64,000 bases of DNA from Gracilibacillus timonensis (GCF_900086715.1 NZ_FLKH01000010.1:310001-374000), one strand, 5' to 3'; positions 18,249 to 27,527 are shown, counted from the first letter of the stretch. Numbers and translations are program-made. The notes: generated from the letters alone by a model not told the origin.

Positions 18249-19544
18249 TTATTGTTCTAGTATTCTTTGTATCTTGAGTTTCTCTGGCCGATCATCTGCT
18301 AACTGTTCGATAGCATCCTTCGGGTAATAAAGTTTATGATCCGTTCGTTTCTTACCAGAAATAGCTTCCACCACGTCGGATTGCCGTGATAGTTCCCTTA
18401 ACTCCTGATTTGGCATCAACAAATGAATCGGCAATCTCTCCTCTTCTTCACCTGGCCGATAGAAATCATAAGGCAAATCCGATGACGAGTCGACAATCAA
18501 GTAATATTCTGGGTCTATACCTACTTGTTGGAAAAGCTGATAAAGCTCCATCCATGCCTTCATTTGTAGATTGGGATTAAATTCAATATATTTAAATAGA
18601 CGACGATTCATAAAACGATCAGCCAAATCGGCTAAGACCGGGTCATCTTCCTCCATCCACATTTGGAAATAGTAGACGACAACGGCCTCATCCAGTCGTA
18701 TGTAGTCCGATAAGGAAACATCCTCCTCGAAGAAAGAGATGAACGGGGTTGGCTTCACTTGAAACTGATACCCTTCACGATATAAATCCTTCACTCGATG
18801 AAGAATTTTCGTCAAGATCACTTCGGCGCTTCTTGTCACCGGGTGAAAATACACTTGCCAGTACATCTGGTATCGACTCATAATATAGTCTTCTACCGCG
18901 TGCATCCCGGATTCCTTGATAACCACTTGATCCTCTAGCGGGCGCATCACGCGCAAAATACGCTCCATATCAAAATGTCCATAACTCACCCCTGTAAAAT
19001 AGGCGTCACGCTGTAAATAATCCATTCGATCGGCATCAATCTGGCTGGAAATCAGACTAACCACTAATTTATCATGATAGGTTTTATTAATTACATCTGC
19101 TACTTTTTGCGGGAAGTCTGCTCCTACTTCGGCCAAAATTTGGTGTACCTCGGTATCCCCCAAAATAATCGCCCTTGTATATTCTTCATGGTCGAGCTTA
19201 AAGACCTTTTCAAAGGAATGGGAGAATGGACCATGCCCCAAATCATGCAGTAATGCGGCACATAAACAAAGCAGCCGCTCCTCACGATTCCAATTGGGGC
19301 GATCCTCAAAGTTAATCAAAATACGCCGGACGATCTCATAAACACCCAATGAATGATTAAATCGGCTATGTTCGGCGCCATGAAAGGTTAAAAAGGTAGT
19401 GCCTAACTGCTTAATCCTTCTTAACCGCTGAAATTCCCGCGTGCCAATCAAATCCCAGATGACGAGATCTCGAACATGGACATAGCGATGGACCGGGTCT
19501 TTAAACACCTTCTCTTCATATAATTGTTCATCTTTATAAGCCAT
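18249..19544 (-). CDS. ywfO: HD-domain phosphohydrolase YwfO
   Basis: A 431-residue HD-superfamily enzyme; relatives (EF1143, B. subtilis YwfO) are dNTP triphosphohydrolases. Metal ligands are visible as HSRFNHSLGV, then HDLGHGPFSH, and a later DADRMDYLQRD. The C-terminal half is family-specific. The ATG at 19544 has GAGGAAGG eight bases upstream; the frame extends 49 codons further without a better start. It is divergent from lipL (93 bp apart). Confidence 0.93.
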   Translation of the reverse strand: MAYKDEQLYEEKVFKDPVHRYVHVRDLVIWDLIGTREFQRLRRIKQLGTTFLTFHGAEHSRFNHSLGVYEIVRRILINFEDRPNWNREERLLCLCAALLHDLGHGPFSHSFEKVFKLDHEEYTRAIILGDTEVHQILAEVGADFPQKVADVINKTYHDKLVVSLISSQIDADRMDYLQRDAYFTGVSYGHFDMERILRVMRPLEDQVVIKESGMHAVEDYIMSRYQMYWQVYFHPVTRSAEVILTKILHRVKDLYREGYQFQVKPTPFISFFEEDVSLSDYIRLDEAVVVYYFQMWMEEDDPVLADLADRFMNRRLFKYIEFNPNLQMKAWMELYQLFQQVGIDPEYYLIVDSSSDLPYDFYRPGEEEERLPIHLLMPNQELRELSRQSDVVEAISGKKRTDHKLYYPKDAIEQLADDRPEKLKIQRILEQ

Positions 19545-19637
19545 GGCAAATACCTTCCTCTTTTTACTTTCTATTAGTATAATATAGTTCAGAACGATCT
19601 TCAAAATTTCGTGATGTAAGAAGCTGGAGGAAACTTG

Positions 19638-20459
19638 ATGAACGATTGGAAATATTTTTTCGCAGATAAACATATTCGGCTCGTGGACCATCGTGATCCA
19701 CAGGTGCTGACGACAGCGATGGCTTCTTTTGCCGTTGATGACGCCTTATGTGAATCCATTGGAGGTACGATAGATCAGGTAGCTTGCCGTTTTTGGGTGC
19801 ATGATACGACAGTTGTGCTGGGAATCATTGATACCAGACTGCCTGAGATCGAGCACGCTGTCTCCTTTTTACAAGATCAAGGGTATGAGGTGATCGTGCG
19901 GAATTCCGGTGGCTTAGCGGTTGCATTGGATCGGGATGTCCTTAATTTTTCTTTTATTTTGCCGGATCTACCAGAGCTGGGGATTCACTCAGGCTATCAG
20001 CTAATGACGGCATTTGTCCAGGATATGTACCGTGATTTAACCGATGAAATCGAGGCCTATGAAATCACCGGCTCATACTGCCCAGGTGACTATGACTTGA
20101 GTATTGGCGGGAAAAAATTTGCCGGCATCTCACAACGACGGGTAAAAAAAGGGATTGCCGTGCAAATATATATATGCATGTGTGGCAGCGGCGCCAAACG
20201 AGCGGAATTGATTCGTGATTTTTACCAAGCCGGGAAAGCCAAAACAGACAAGCGTTTTGAATTCCCGATTATTAAACCCGACACCATGCGGTCGTTGTCG
20301 GAATTGCTTGGTGCGGATTTGACCGTAGAGAATGCGATAGAACGTGTGTTAAAACAACTGGGCCGTGTGGTTGAGTCAGATCTTACTGGAGAGGAGCTTG
20401 CTATTTTTGAACGGCGGATGAAACAAATGATCGAGCGGAATCGGAAGGCACTTGGGTAA
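19638..20459 (+). CDS. lipL: Octanoyl-[GcvH]:protein N-octanoyltransferase LipL
   Basis: Moves octanoyl groups from GcvH to E2 subunits in the Bacillus lipoate pathway. The 273-residue protein has the biotin/lipoate transferase fold. RNSGGLAVALDRDVLNFS resembles the lipoyl-binding loop, and the acyl-accepting cysteine lies in GSYCPGDYDLSIGGKKFAGISQ RR (Cys148). Length and motifs match B. subtilis YwfL/LipL. GGAGG seven bases before ATG 19638 fixes the start. It is single, ending in a terminator shared with the SDR gene. Confidence 0.94.
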   Translation: MNDWKYFFADKHIRLVDHRDPQVLTTAMASFAVDDALCESIGGTIDQVACRFWVHDTTVVLGIIDTRLPEIEHAVSFLQDQGYEVIVRNSGGLAVALDRDVLNFSFILPDLPELGIHSGYQLMTAFVQDMYRDLTDEIEAYEITGSYCPGDYDLSIGGKKFAGISQRRVKKGIAVQIYICMCGSGAKRAELIRDFYQAGKAKTDKRFEFPIIKPDTMRSLSELLGADLTVENAIERVLKQLGRVVESDLTGEELAIFERRMKQMIERNRKALG

Positions 20460-20474
20460 AATGCATTCTATATG

Positions 20475-20508
20475 ATGGAAAAGGGGCTTGCGATACACCC
20501 TTTTCCAT
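20475..20508. terminator. Bidirectional terminator lipL / SDR gene
   Basis: Perfect 11-bp arms ATGGAAAAGGG and CCCTTTTCCAT with a 12-base loop, between the convergent ends at 20459 and 20515. Followed by TGACTTTT on the plus strand. Confidence 0.8.
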
Positions 20509-20514
20509 TGACTT

Positions 20515-21348
20515 TTATAGGGTGAAAGGCGGAATAAACCGTCCATCTATATCAGTAAATTGATACATTTTTGCCAAATCAGCGCTCCTAAACACCCGAC
20601 CTGTCTTCTCCAACCTGGTTGGATCACCTGCCAAGGCAGCTACTCCTTTTCCAACATAATGCGGTGTTTCCGTTCTGCTTAAATCCTCCGCCTCCTGCCA
20701 ATTTTCTTCATCTGATGCATGATATTGCAAAACTAACTCCGTCCTCATAAACCCTGGTGAAACAGCAATAACCGCAATATTTTCCGGTTTTAGTTCTATA
20801 GATAGTCCATAGGACATGCGGATTAATGCTTGTTTTGCTAAATCGTAATAAAATTGCCCAGTGTATTTATTATCATCCCAGAAGGTGGTATGGATGATCA
20901 AAGCTTGTTCACTTTTGCGAAGCAATGGTACAGCAAAATAATTGGTTGCTAATTGTGCCCGTACACCGGCTGTAAACATTGTCTCCCAATTTTTCAAAGA
21001 TAACTGCCAAAATGGTTTTGCTTCTACCCCTAGATCATGCGCCCCCCACACATTGTTAACCAGGATATCTAATTTGCCTTGCTCTTGTCGGATTTTATCA
21101 ATAACGGCTTCTGTTTCTACATCCTTTGTATGGTCACAGCGAACAGCAATAGCGTTTCCGCCATCAGATGTTATTTTAGAAGCTGTGTCATCAATCGTCC
21201 CCGGCCAATTATTAATGGATTTATGTTTAGTACTGCGCCCCGTCAGATACACCGTTGCCCCAGCTTGTGCCAACTCTATAGCAATCCCCCTTCCTGCTCC
21301 TCTGCTGGCACCTGTTACAAGTGCTATTTTTCCTTCAAGTGGTTTCAT
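20515..21348 (-). CDS. Short-chain dehydrogenase/reductase
   Basis: NAD(P)-dependent oxidoreductase of the classical SDR type, 277 residues. TGASRGAG (12-19) binds the cofactor, followed by NNVWG and the catalytic YYDLAKQ (Tyr-x3-Lys); PGFMRTEL follows. Substrate not predictable. ATG 21348 starts the family-typical MKPLEGKIALVTGAS and has AGGA upstream; the frame continues upstream without a better signal. It is divergent from the WYL-type regulator at 21514, which probably controls it. Confidence 0.88.
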   Translation of the reverse strand: MKPLEGKIALVTGASRGAGRGIAIELAQAGATVYLTGRSTKHKSINNWPGTIDDTASKITSDGGNAIAVRCDHTKDVETEAVIDKIRQEQGKLDILVNNVWGAHDLGVEAKPFWQLSLKNWETMFTAGVRAQLATNYFAVPLLRKSEQALIIHTTFWDDNKYTGQFYYDLAKQALIRMSYGLSIELKPENIAVIAVSPGFMRTELVLQYHASDEENWQEAEDLSRTETPHYVGKGVAALAGDPTRLEKTGRVFRSADLAKMYQFTDIDGRFIPPFTL

Positions 21349-21513
21349 CGCTTTTCCTACCCTTCTACATGAGTTATCGTGATTATACCGAACCATTCTT
21401 GACAACAAGTGTCATATTTCAAGAAATAAAGAATGCTTGCATGTCCTTTCTGTTAAAATAAGAAATATGCACCTATTGAAAAACTAGCCACTTTAAGAAA
21501 AGAGGAATGTAAG

Positions 21514-22482
21514 ATGCGCGGAGATCGCTTGATATCCATTTTGTTATTGTTGCAAACACATGGACAGATGACAGCCAAACAATTGGCAGAACGATTAGAA
21601 GTCTCGGAAAGAACCATATACAGAGATATGGATGCGTTGAGCGGTACAGGTATCCCCATCATGGCAGAACGAGGTACGAACGGGGGATGGTCCTTATTGG
21701 AAAACTACCAGACAAAGCTAACCGGGTTGAAAGAAACCGAAATACATTCCCTGTTGGTTTCACCTGCTATCCAAGTACTCGAGGATTTAGGGCTAAGTCA
21801 TACTTCCGAGGACGCCAGAAATAAACTCATCGCCTCTCTTCCATCCATATATCGGGAAAATGCGAAGGATGTTTGGAACCGAATCCATATTGACACCAGT
21901 TCGTGGCGGAAACCAAAAGAAAAAATGGCTGTCTTTGACGTAACAAAACAGGCCATTTGGAAAGATACTAAATTGAATATATTGTATCAGCGTGCTGATG
22001 GAGAAGTCATGGAATACCTCGTAGCACCGCTCGGATTGGTTGCTAAGGGGGAGAATTGGTACTTAGTTGCCTCTAAAGAAAATGGAAAGGTGCGCAATTA
22101 TAGGATTACTCGAATCCAAGAAGCCGCTCCAGTTTCCGAAACGTTTACAAGACCGAAACAATTTTCCCTAGCACAATACTGGAGGGACTCAACCAAAGCT
22201 TTTGTCCAAAAATTACCCAGCTACGAAGTCAACATATTGGTTACAGCCTCTATTTTGCCAAGACTGCAATTCAGCGGACGTTTTGTACGGATTATAGAAA
22301 TAGGAAACAGCGAAAAAGACGGCTGGATACCTGTTACGCTCTCTTTTGATACAGAAGAAGAGGCAAAGGGATATATACTAGGATTTGCCGATCAAATCAA
22401 GGTGAGGAAGCCGAAAGAATTGCACCATAAAATCCTTAAAATGGCAGCTACTACGGTTGCTTTTTACCAATCGGACCGATAA
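21514..22482 (+). CDS. YafY-type transcriptional regulator with HTH and WYL domains
   Basis: The 322-residue protein has an N-terminal DeoR-like helix-turn-helix (residues 1-55, TAKQLAERLEVSERTIYRDMDAL), and a WYL domain in the middle, with GENWYLVASKENGKVRNYRITRI. WYL domains sense ligands, often nucleic-acid-derived or small molecules. GAGGA upstream supports ATG 21514. The divergent gene is an SDR, the most likely target. Confidence 0.88.
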   Translation: MRGDRLISILLLLQTHGQMTAKQLAERLEVSERTIYRDMDALSGTGIPIMAERGTNGGWSLLENYQTKLTGLKETEIHSLLVSPAIQVLEDLGLSHTSEDARNKLIASLPSIYRENAKDVWNRIHIDTSSWRKPKEKMAVFDVTKQAIWKDTKLNILYQRADGEVMEYLVAPLGLVAKGENWYLVASKENGKVRNYRITRIQEAAPVSETFTRPKQFSLAQYWRDSTKAFVQKLPSYEVNILVTASILPRLQFSGRFVRIIEIGNSEKDGWIPVTLSFDTEEEAKGYILGFADQIKVRKPKELHHKILKMAATTVAFYQSDR

Positions 22483-22583
22483 CGTCAGTTTTTGAGTTAT
22501 CTTGATTCATTCTTTTTACATCTGCTCAAAATAAAACAATGGGATGATAAGTTTGTTATTTTCTTATCCAACGCTAGTTGATA

Positions 22584-23675
22584 TTAACTGCTATACACCT
22601 GCTCACTTGTAGATAAATCAACTTGATAGCCCATACCAGGTTGTTCTGGTAACGTGATCATACCTTTTTCCATGCCGATTTCCGGTTGAATGATGTCTCG
22701 CTGCCAATAACGGTTCGATGGCCCTGGATCGGCAGGATAATAGAAATTAGGTAAAGTGGCTAGCGCCAAAGACTGTGCCCTGCCGATGCCTGCTTCCAGC
22801 ATCCCGCCGCACCATACCGGCACGCCGCGCTCTTGACAGTAATCATGAATAGCACGCGCCTGATTGAATCCCCCTACTTTTCCAAGCTTGATACTGATGA
22901 TCTGACAGCTCTTCAGCGCTAACGCAGCCTGAACATCTGCCAGCGTATCAATACTTTCGTCTAAGCAAATAGATGTCTTTAGCTCTTGTTGCAGGATACT
23001 ATGATCAAGCAAATCATCCGATCCCAATGGTTGTTCGATCATCAATAAGTTAAAACGATCTATCTGCTGAAGCAATGCCGTATCTTGTAAGGTGTATGCA
23101 CTATTGGCGTCTACCATAAGCGGTATATCGGGATAATGACGGCGCACTTGCTCCAATACATGCAGATCATACCCTGGCTTTATTTTCAATTTTATTCGTT
23201 GAAAGCCGCTGGCAAGTGCTTCTTCTATTTTTGTTAACAAGGTTGGTAGATCGGATTGTATGCCAATAGCTGCACCTACTGCTACTTGGTTCGTTTTACC
23301 ACCTAACACTTGATAGAGCGGCTGCTTCATTTTTTTTGCATAGATATCCCAAACCGCTCCCTCCAGTGCCGTTTTTGCCATATGATGGCGCTGTACCGAA
23401 TCGAGATTCAACTCACGTGGGTGGGTGATCTCTTGTGATTGGAGCAGCGGCCACAAATGTTGTTGAATCATGTGTTGTGCCGTCTCAACCGTTTCCTCTG
23501 TGTACCATGGTGAATCAAATGCGACACACTCCCCATATCCTCGCAGACCATCTTGATCGATGAGTTCAGCAAACAGTACGTCTTTTTCTGTTACAATGGT
23601 GGAGCTGTTTTGAAATGGGTGTTTCAGTGGTAGCGCCTGACGGTAGAGACGAAGCTTGGTGAATGATAGCGTCAT
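22584..23675 (-). CDS. menC: o-Succinylbenzoate synthase (enolase superfamily)
   Basis: Dehydrates SHCHC to o-succinylbenzoate in menaquinone synthesis; some Bacillus relatives also racemise N-succinyl amino acids. The 363 residues show the enolase-superfamily active site: KxK at Lys164/Lys166, metal ligands Asp189, Glu214 and Asp239, and Lys263 in SIKLGKVGG. GAAIGIQ is typical of the OSBS/NSAR clade. The gene stands apart from any other men genes, so catalysis of both reactions is possible. AAAGGA seven bases upstream supports ATG 23675. Its leader holds two copies of a 51-bp repeat with perfect hairpins. Confidence 0.85.
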   Translation of the reverse strand: MTLSFTKLRLYRQALPLKHPFQNSSTIVTEKDVLFAELIDQDGLRGYGECVAFDSPWYTEETVETAQHMIQQHLWPLLQSQEITHPRELNLDSVQRHHMAKTALEGAVWDIYAKKMKQPLYQVLGGKTNQVAVGAAIGIQSDLPTLLTKIEEALASGFQRIKLKIKPGYDLHVLEQVRRHYPDIPLMVDANSAYTLQDTALLQQIDRFNLLMIEQPLGSDDLLDHSILQQELKTSICLDESIDTLADVQAALALKSCQIISIKLGKVGGFNQARAIHDYCQERGVPVWCGGMLEAGIGRAQSLALATLPNFYYPADPGPSNRYWQRDIIQPEIGMEKGMITLPEQPGMGYQVDLSTSEQVYSS

Positions 23676-23696
23676 AAGATAGTCCTTTCTTTCCGT

Positions 23697-23815
23697 TTGG
23701 TCGTCATTACCAATATGACGACTATTTTTTTGAAATTCCGCTTGATCTTGGTCGTCATTACCAATATGACGACCGTTTTCTCAGGATGTCACTGCTTTTT
23801 GGTCGCCATCGCCTA
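23697..23815 (+). repeat. 51-bp repeat, 2.3 units, in menC leader
   Basis: Units start at 23697, 23748 and 23799, exactly 51 bp apart. The first two contain GGTCGTCAT-7-ATGACGAC(C/T); in unit 2 the 9-bp arms are perfect. The period and CGTCAT...ATGACG core match the arrays at 14.2 and 56.6 kb. The array begins about 21 bp upstream of the menC start codon, within its likely 5' UTR. Confidence 0.85.
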
Positions 23816-23816
23816 T

Positions 23817-23852
23817 TTCAAGATCAAGACCATTCCAATATCTATTGTAGCA
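23817..23852 (-). promoter_or_regulatory. Candidate extended -10 promoter of menC; part of a dispersed block
   Basis: Minus-strand TGCTACAAT (TACAAT at 23844-23849) fits an extended -10 element 170 bp before menC. The surrounding 36 bp is 28/36 identical to 36796-36831. Confidence 0.4.
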
Positions 23853-23876
23853 GAGATGACATGCTTTCATATATAA

Positions 23877-23905
23877 GAAAACGCACAGCAAAATTCACTG
23901 TGCGT
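23877..23905 (-). terminator. Intrinsic terminator overlapping the pta stop
   Basis: Minus-strand ACGCACAG-9-CTGTGCGT then TTTTCTT; the 5' arm comprises the last codons of pta. Confidence 0.85.
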
Positions 23906-24875
23906 CTAAAGATTGGGCAGCGGTGATCAGAGCCAATTTATAGGCATCCTCACTGCTGCAACCTCTTGATAGGTCATTTACTGGTTTATTCAATCCCTGT
24001 AAGACCGGACCTACTGCGTCAAATCCGCCAAGGCGCTGAGCAATTTTGTATCCGATATTACCTGCTTCCAAACCCGGGAAGACGAAGACATTGGCATCCC
24101 CTTTTAATATAGAACCTGGTGCCTTTTTCTCCGCTACAGAAGGGACAAATGCGGCATCAAATTGGAACTCACCATCAATCGTTAATTCTGGAGCCTTTTC
24201 CTTAGCGATCGCTACTGCCTCTGCCACCTTGTCCGTTTCTTCTGACTTGGCAGATCCTTTAGTAGAAAAGCTTAACATAGCTACCCGAGGATCGATGTCA
24301 AACAAAGCAGCCGTCTTAGCACTCGTAACGGCAATCTCTGCTAAATCCTGACTATCTGGCGCAATATTAATGGCACAATCTGCAAAGGCATATTTCTCAT
24401 CATCACGCACCATCACAAAACAGCCAGATGTTTTTTTAATCCCTGGTTTCGTTTTAATAATCTGCAAAGCTGGTCTTACCGTATCTGCTGTAGAATGTGC
24501 AGCCCCGCTTACCAACCCATCAGCTTTATTCATGTAAACCAGCATCGTTCCAAAATAGTTTTCATCCAATAACATTTTTCGCGCGTCTTCTTCTGTTGCC
24601 TTTCCCTTACGACGCTCCACAAAAGCTGTAACCATTTCTTCAAACGCTGGGTAAGTACTTGGATCGATCACTTCCACATCTTGGATAGAAACATTGATTT
24701 CTTTCGCCTTCTGTTCTATTTTTTCTTGTAATCCAATTAGTACAGGTTCGACTAGTTCATCTTTTTTTAATTGACTTGCTGCTGTGATAATTCGTTCGTC
24801 AAGCCCTTCTGGTAATACGATTCTGTTAGACTTTCCTTGCAACCTCTTCTTAATATCTGCAAATAAATCGCTCAT
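23895..24875 (-). CDS. pta: Phosphate acetyltransferase
   Basis: Interconverts acetyl-CoA and acetyl phosphate in the acetate overflow pathway. The 326-residue single-domain Pta has LPEGLDERII at the N-terminus, SGAAHSTADTVRPALQIIKT and a C-terminal VFPGLEAGNIGYKIAQRLGG. Length fits Bacillus Pta (about 323). GGAGGG eight bases before ATG 24875 fixes the start. It is divergent from hemQ, as in B. subtilis. A cre-like box lies 133 bp upstream. Confidence 0.97.
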   Translation of the reverse strand: MSDLFADIKKRLQGKSNRIVLPEGLDERIITAASQLKKDELVEPVLIGLQEKIEQKAKEINVSIQDVEVIDPSTYPAFEEMVTAFVERRKGKATEEDARKMLLDENYFGTMLVYMNKADGLVSGAAHSTADTVRPALQIIKTKPGIKKTSGCFVMVRDDEKYAFADCAINIAPDSQDLAEIAVTSAKTAALFDIDPRVAMLSFSTKGSAKSEETDKVAEAVAIAKEKAPELTIDGEFQFDAAFVPSVAEKKAPGSILKGDANVFVFPGLEAGNIGYKIAQRLGGFDAVGPVLQGLNKPVNDLSRGCSSEDAYKLALITAAQSLDAQ

Positions 24876-25007
24876 GCATATAACCCTCCATTTGATTATC
24901 TGTATTATATGATACACTATTTCGTGTAACATGAAAAGTAAATATGATATCCGTTTCCAATCAAATATTTAGACAATACATAACTATCGTTCCCTAATAC
25001 CTTCAAC

Positions 25008-25021
25008 TTAAAACGCTTTTA
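25008..25021 (-). promoter_or_regulatory. cre-like CcpA site upstream of pta
   Basis: TTAAAACGCTTTTA matches the cre consensus TGWAANCGNTNWCA at all but two fixed positions. CcpA activates pta in B. subtilis through an upstream cre (known), so position and gene make sense. Confidence 0.4.
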
Positions 25022-25175
25022 CTTGCTCCACTCTTGCCAATCTCTACTCAGAAAAGGTTCTTTATTTATTCATTTTTTTGGGATTTATTAGTCAATTTAC
25101 ATAGTAGGTTCGTGCTTACCTTTCCTACAATATGTTATAGTAAAGCAAAGGAATGAAAAAAAGGAGTGAATTCTT

Positions 25176-25922
25176 ATGCCAGAAGCGGTAGAAACGATGG
25201 ATGGCTGGTATTGTTTACATGATTTACGCAAAATAGATTGGACCAAGTGGAAAAAGGCAACCGAAGAAGAACGCAAACAAGCAGTAGAAGAATTACAAAA
25301 CATGTTGCGCAAATGGGAGACGGTAGCTGAAGACAGGGATGGCAGTCATGCCTTCTACTCCATTATTGGGCAAAAGGCTGATATTATCTTGATGATCCTA
25401 CGCCCTACTATGCAGGAACTCAGTGACATTGAATTAACATTCAACAAGTCCAAGTTCGCTGAGTTCACTATACCTAGTTATTCTTATGTATCTGTTGTGG
25501 AATTATCGAAATATATGTCAAAAGAGAATGATAATCCTGAAGATAACCCTGGTGTGCGTGCACGACTAGCACCAAAATTACCACAATGGGATCACATTTG
25601 CTTTTATCCAATGGACAAGCGTCGACAAGGGGATGACAATTGGTATATGCTTCCTTTTGATGAGCGTCGTCAGCTTATGTATGAACATAGCTTCACCGGC
25701 AGGAAGTATGCAGGCGAGATCAAGCAGATTATTACCGGTTCTATGGGATTTGACGATTGGGAATGGAGTGTAACGCTCTTCGCCAAAGATGTTCTACAAA
25801 TCAAGAAAATAGTCTATGAAATGCGTTTTGATGTCGTTAGTGCACGCTATGGTGAATTTGGTTCCTTTTATGTGGGAAATATCCTCAAGACGGAGGATGT
25901 ACCCGCTTATCTAGCAGTATAA
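25176..25922 (+). CDS. hemQ: Coproheme decarboxylase HemQ
   Basis: Last enzyme of the Gram-positive coproporphyrin-dependent heme pathway; decarboxylates coproheme III to heme b. The 248-residue chlorite-dismutase-fold protein has the catalytic Tyr144 in YPMDKRR and the heme-ligand His171 in [22 protein letters not shown] and [13 protein letters not shown] are also typical. AAAGGAG upstream supports ATG 25176. Divergent from pta, as in B. subtilis. Confidence 0.96.
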   Translation: MPEAVETMDGWYCLHDLRKIDWTKWKKATEEERKQAVEELQNMLRKWETVAEDRDGSHAFYSIIGQKADIILMILRPTMQELSDIELTFNKSKFAEFTIPSYSYVSVVELSKYMSKENDNPEDNPGVRARLAPKLPQWDHICFYPMDKRRQGDDNWYMLPFDERRQLMYEHSFTGRKYAGEIKQIITGSMGFDDWEWSVTLFAKDVLQIKKIVYEMRFDVVSARYGEFGSFYVGNILKTEDVPAYLAV

Positions 25923-25932
25923 TAAGTGAAAT

Positions 25933-25966
25933 GGCTGGCTTGGAGACCCTAAGCCGGCTTTTTGGT
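25933..25966 (+). terminator. Intrinsic terminator of hemQ
   Basis: GCTGGCTT and AAGCCGGC form an 8-bp stem (one G-T pair), then TTTTTGGTTTT. Confidence 0.8.
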
Positions 25967-26029
25967 TTTGATGGATTCTACTAATCTGCAGTGGAAAAAC
26001 CACCTGTTGCATGAAGTTTTAGTTTATTG

Positions 26030-26058
26030 GAATGTTCACCCTTTTCGTTGCATATAGA
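26030..26058 (+). promoter_or_regulatory. Candidate SigE promoter of gerQ
   Basis: GAATGTT (26030-26036), 14 bp, CATATAGA (26051-26058), close to the mother-cell SigE consensus. B. subtilis gerQ is SigE-dependent (known). Confidence 0.4.
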
Positions 26059-26102
26059 TAAGTTAGCAGACCGATGCTTGACTATCGAAAGGGGTTTTAT
26101 GG

Positions 26103-26546
26103 ATGAATCAATATGATAACCAAGGCCAGTTTCAGGCACAGCCTTTTTACCCGCAAAACTTTTATAACAATGGTAATGGCATGCAGCAATTTCCTATGCA
26201 AAATCAGCAGACAGCTCCGATGACACAGCAACAACAGCAACAGCAGCAACAATCGCTAAATCCTCCTGGGATGTTGCCCGTCGAACAATCCTATATTGAA
26301 AACATTTTGCGACTTAATAGAGGCAAACAGGCGACCGTTTACATGACCTTCGAAAATAATGACCGTTGGAATGCCAAAATATTTAAAGGAATTATTGAGG
26401 CAGCTGGGCGGGATCACATTATTTTAAGTGACACGGAGACAGGAAAAAGATACATTCTATTAATGGTTTATTTGGATTACATTACATTTGATGAAGAAAT
26501 TGCCTATGACTACCCTTATAATATGGCTAACAATTCTCCTCGCTAA
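26103..26546 (+). CDS. gerQ: Spore coat protein GerQ
   Basis: Coat protein needed for CwlJ localisation in spore germination and cross-linked by transglutaminase Tgl through Lys residues (known). The 147-residue protein has an N-terminal Gln/Asn/Pro/Phe-rich half including a run of nine Gln, then the conserved GerQ domain (QSYIENILRLNRGKQATVYMTF ... YLDYITFDEEIAYDYP). AAAGGGG upstream supports ATG 26103. The poly-Gln tract is a CAA/CAG repeat and could vary in length. Confidence 0.95.
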   Translation: MNQYDNQGQFQAQPFYPQNFYNNGNGMQQFPMQNQQTAPMTQQQQQQQQQSLNPPGMLPVEQSYIENILRLNRGKQATVYMTFENNDRWNAKIFKGIIEAAGRDHIILSDTETGKRYILLMVYLDYITFDEEIAYDYPYNMANNSPR

Positions 26547-26561
26547 TAAGGCAGGACACGG

Positions 26562-26801
26562 ATGAAAGCTACGATTGACGACATACACATCGCCTGTTTT
26601 TGCATGACGTTAGCGCTCATTATGATTGCCTGGGTCTACAGCTCTATGCTGTTGGCCATGATCGCTCTTACTAGTTTGAGCATTAACCTTTTTATCGATG
26701 CCTTTAAAGAATGGCGGCAAGGGAATACGTACTTCTTTTCACAATCGCTTGTAAGGGGGTTAGGTTTGATCGGGACAATTCTGCTGATCCTCTTTATTTA
26801 A
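26562..26801 (+). CDS. Small membrane protein, 79 residues
   Basis: Two or three hydrophobic helices (about residues 9-28, 29-47 and 63-79) with a charged stretch DAFKEWRQGN between. No family recognised. It starts 15 bp after gerQ with an AAGGCAGGA site and is probably cotranscribed with gerQ, which hints at mother-cell expression (inference). Ends in a terminator shared with ywdK. Confidence 0.7.
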   Translation: MKATIDDIHIACFCMTLALIMIAWVYSSMLLAMIALTSLSINLFIDAFKEWRQGNTYFFSQSLVRGLGLIGTILLILFI

Positions 26802-26840
26802 AAGCTAGTGCATTCGCAGTGAATGCACTAGCTTTTTTAG
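26801..26840. terminator. Bidirectional terminator between gerQ operon and ywdK
   Basis: Perfect arms AAAGCTAGTGCATTC and GAATGCACTAGCTTT around five bases; T-run on the plus strand, A-run on the left side serving the minus strand. Confidence 0.92.
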
Positions 26841-26863
26841 TCTGTTACATTACCTCTCACGCT

Positions 26864-27232
26864 TTAAGTATATTTCATTACAGCATAACCTAATAAGATC
26901 CAACCGATTAAAAAGGCTACTCCGCCCAATGGTGTGATCATGGCAAAGGTCTTGATTTGTGTCGTAGAATAAATGTATAAGCTGCCGGAAAATAGGATAA
27001 TCCCCGCCAAGAAAAACCAGCCGGCAGACACGATACTCCCTGCCGTGATTTTCTGCATCAGCAACCCTGTTACAAACAATGCCACCGTATGGAACATCTG
27101 GTATTGTACCGCCTTATTCCATGTGTCGATCATCTTCTCCGACAGTTTACCTTCCAAACCATGTGCGCCAAACGCACCCAATGCAACGGCGATAAAACCA
27201 TTTAGCGCCCCTAATAATAAAAACAATTTCAT
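26864..27232 (-). CDS. ywdK: DUF423 membrane protein YwdK
   Basis: Four-helix inner-membrane protein of the DUF423 family, 122 residues. GALNGFIAVALGAFGAHGLEGKL near the N-terminus and the YQMFHTVAL and FSGSLYIYS stretches are diagnostic. Function unknown. ATG 27232 is preferred, with GGGAG about 11 bases upstream; GTG 27244 lies inside that site. It follows ywdI, as in B. subtilis. Confidence 0.92.
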   Translation of the reverse strand: MKLFLLLGALNGFIAVALGAFGAHGLEGKLSEKMIDTWNKAVQYQMFHTVALFVTGLLMQKITAGSIVSAGWFFLAGIILFSGSLYIYSTTQIKTFAMITPLGGVAFLIGWILLGYAVMKYT

Positions 27233-27251
27233 TTCTTGGTACACTCCCTTA

Positions 27252-27527
27252 TTAAAAATCTAATAACGAATCACTGGTGCCTGCTTCATCATCTGACTTT
27301 TGTGTTGATTTAGTGATGGGTGGTGGCGCAGGTTGTCCAACCATCTTCTGCCACTCCATATCCTCAATTTTTTTAACAGAAGAGCTGATTGGCGCATCAT
27401 GTTCCAGTAATAAATCTGTCAATGTCTGAACCGCCCTGGCATGCTCTCGTACTTTTGTTTCATTTTGTAACGCCTGTTCACACTCGGCGATTATTTTTTG
27501 TAATATTTGTTGATTGGTAATAGCCAT
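27252..27527 (-). CDS. ywdI: YwdI family protein (DUF5327)
   Basis: A 91-residue soluble protein with an N-terminal helix pair (NQQILQKIIAECEQAL...REHARAVQTLTDLLLE) and a Pro/Ser-rich acidic tail ending DSLLDF. The position beside ywdK and the helix text fit YwdI. AGAGAGG nine bases before ATG 27527 gives the start; another ATG at 27536 is three codons earlier. Function unknown. Confidence 0.75.
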   Translation of the reverse strand: MAITNQQILQKIIAECEQALQNETKVREHARAVQTLTDLLLEHDAPISSSVKKIEDMEWQKMVGQPAPPPITKSTQKSDDEAGTSDSLLDF

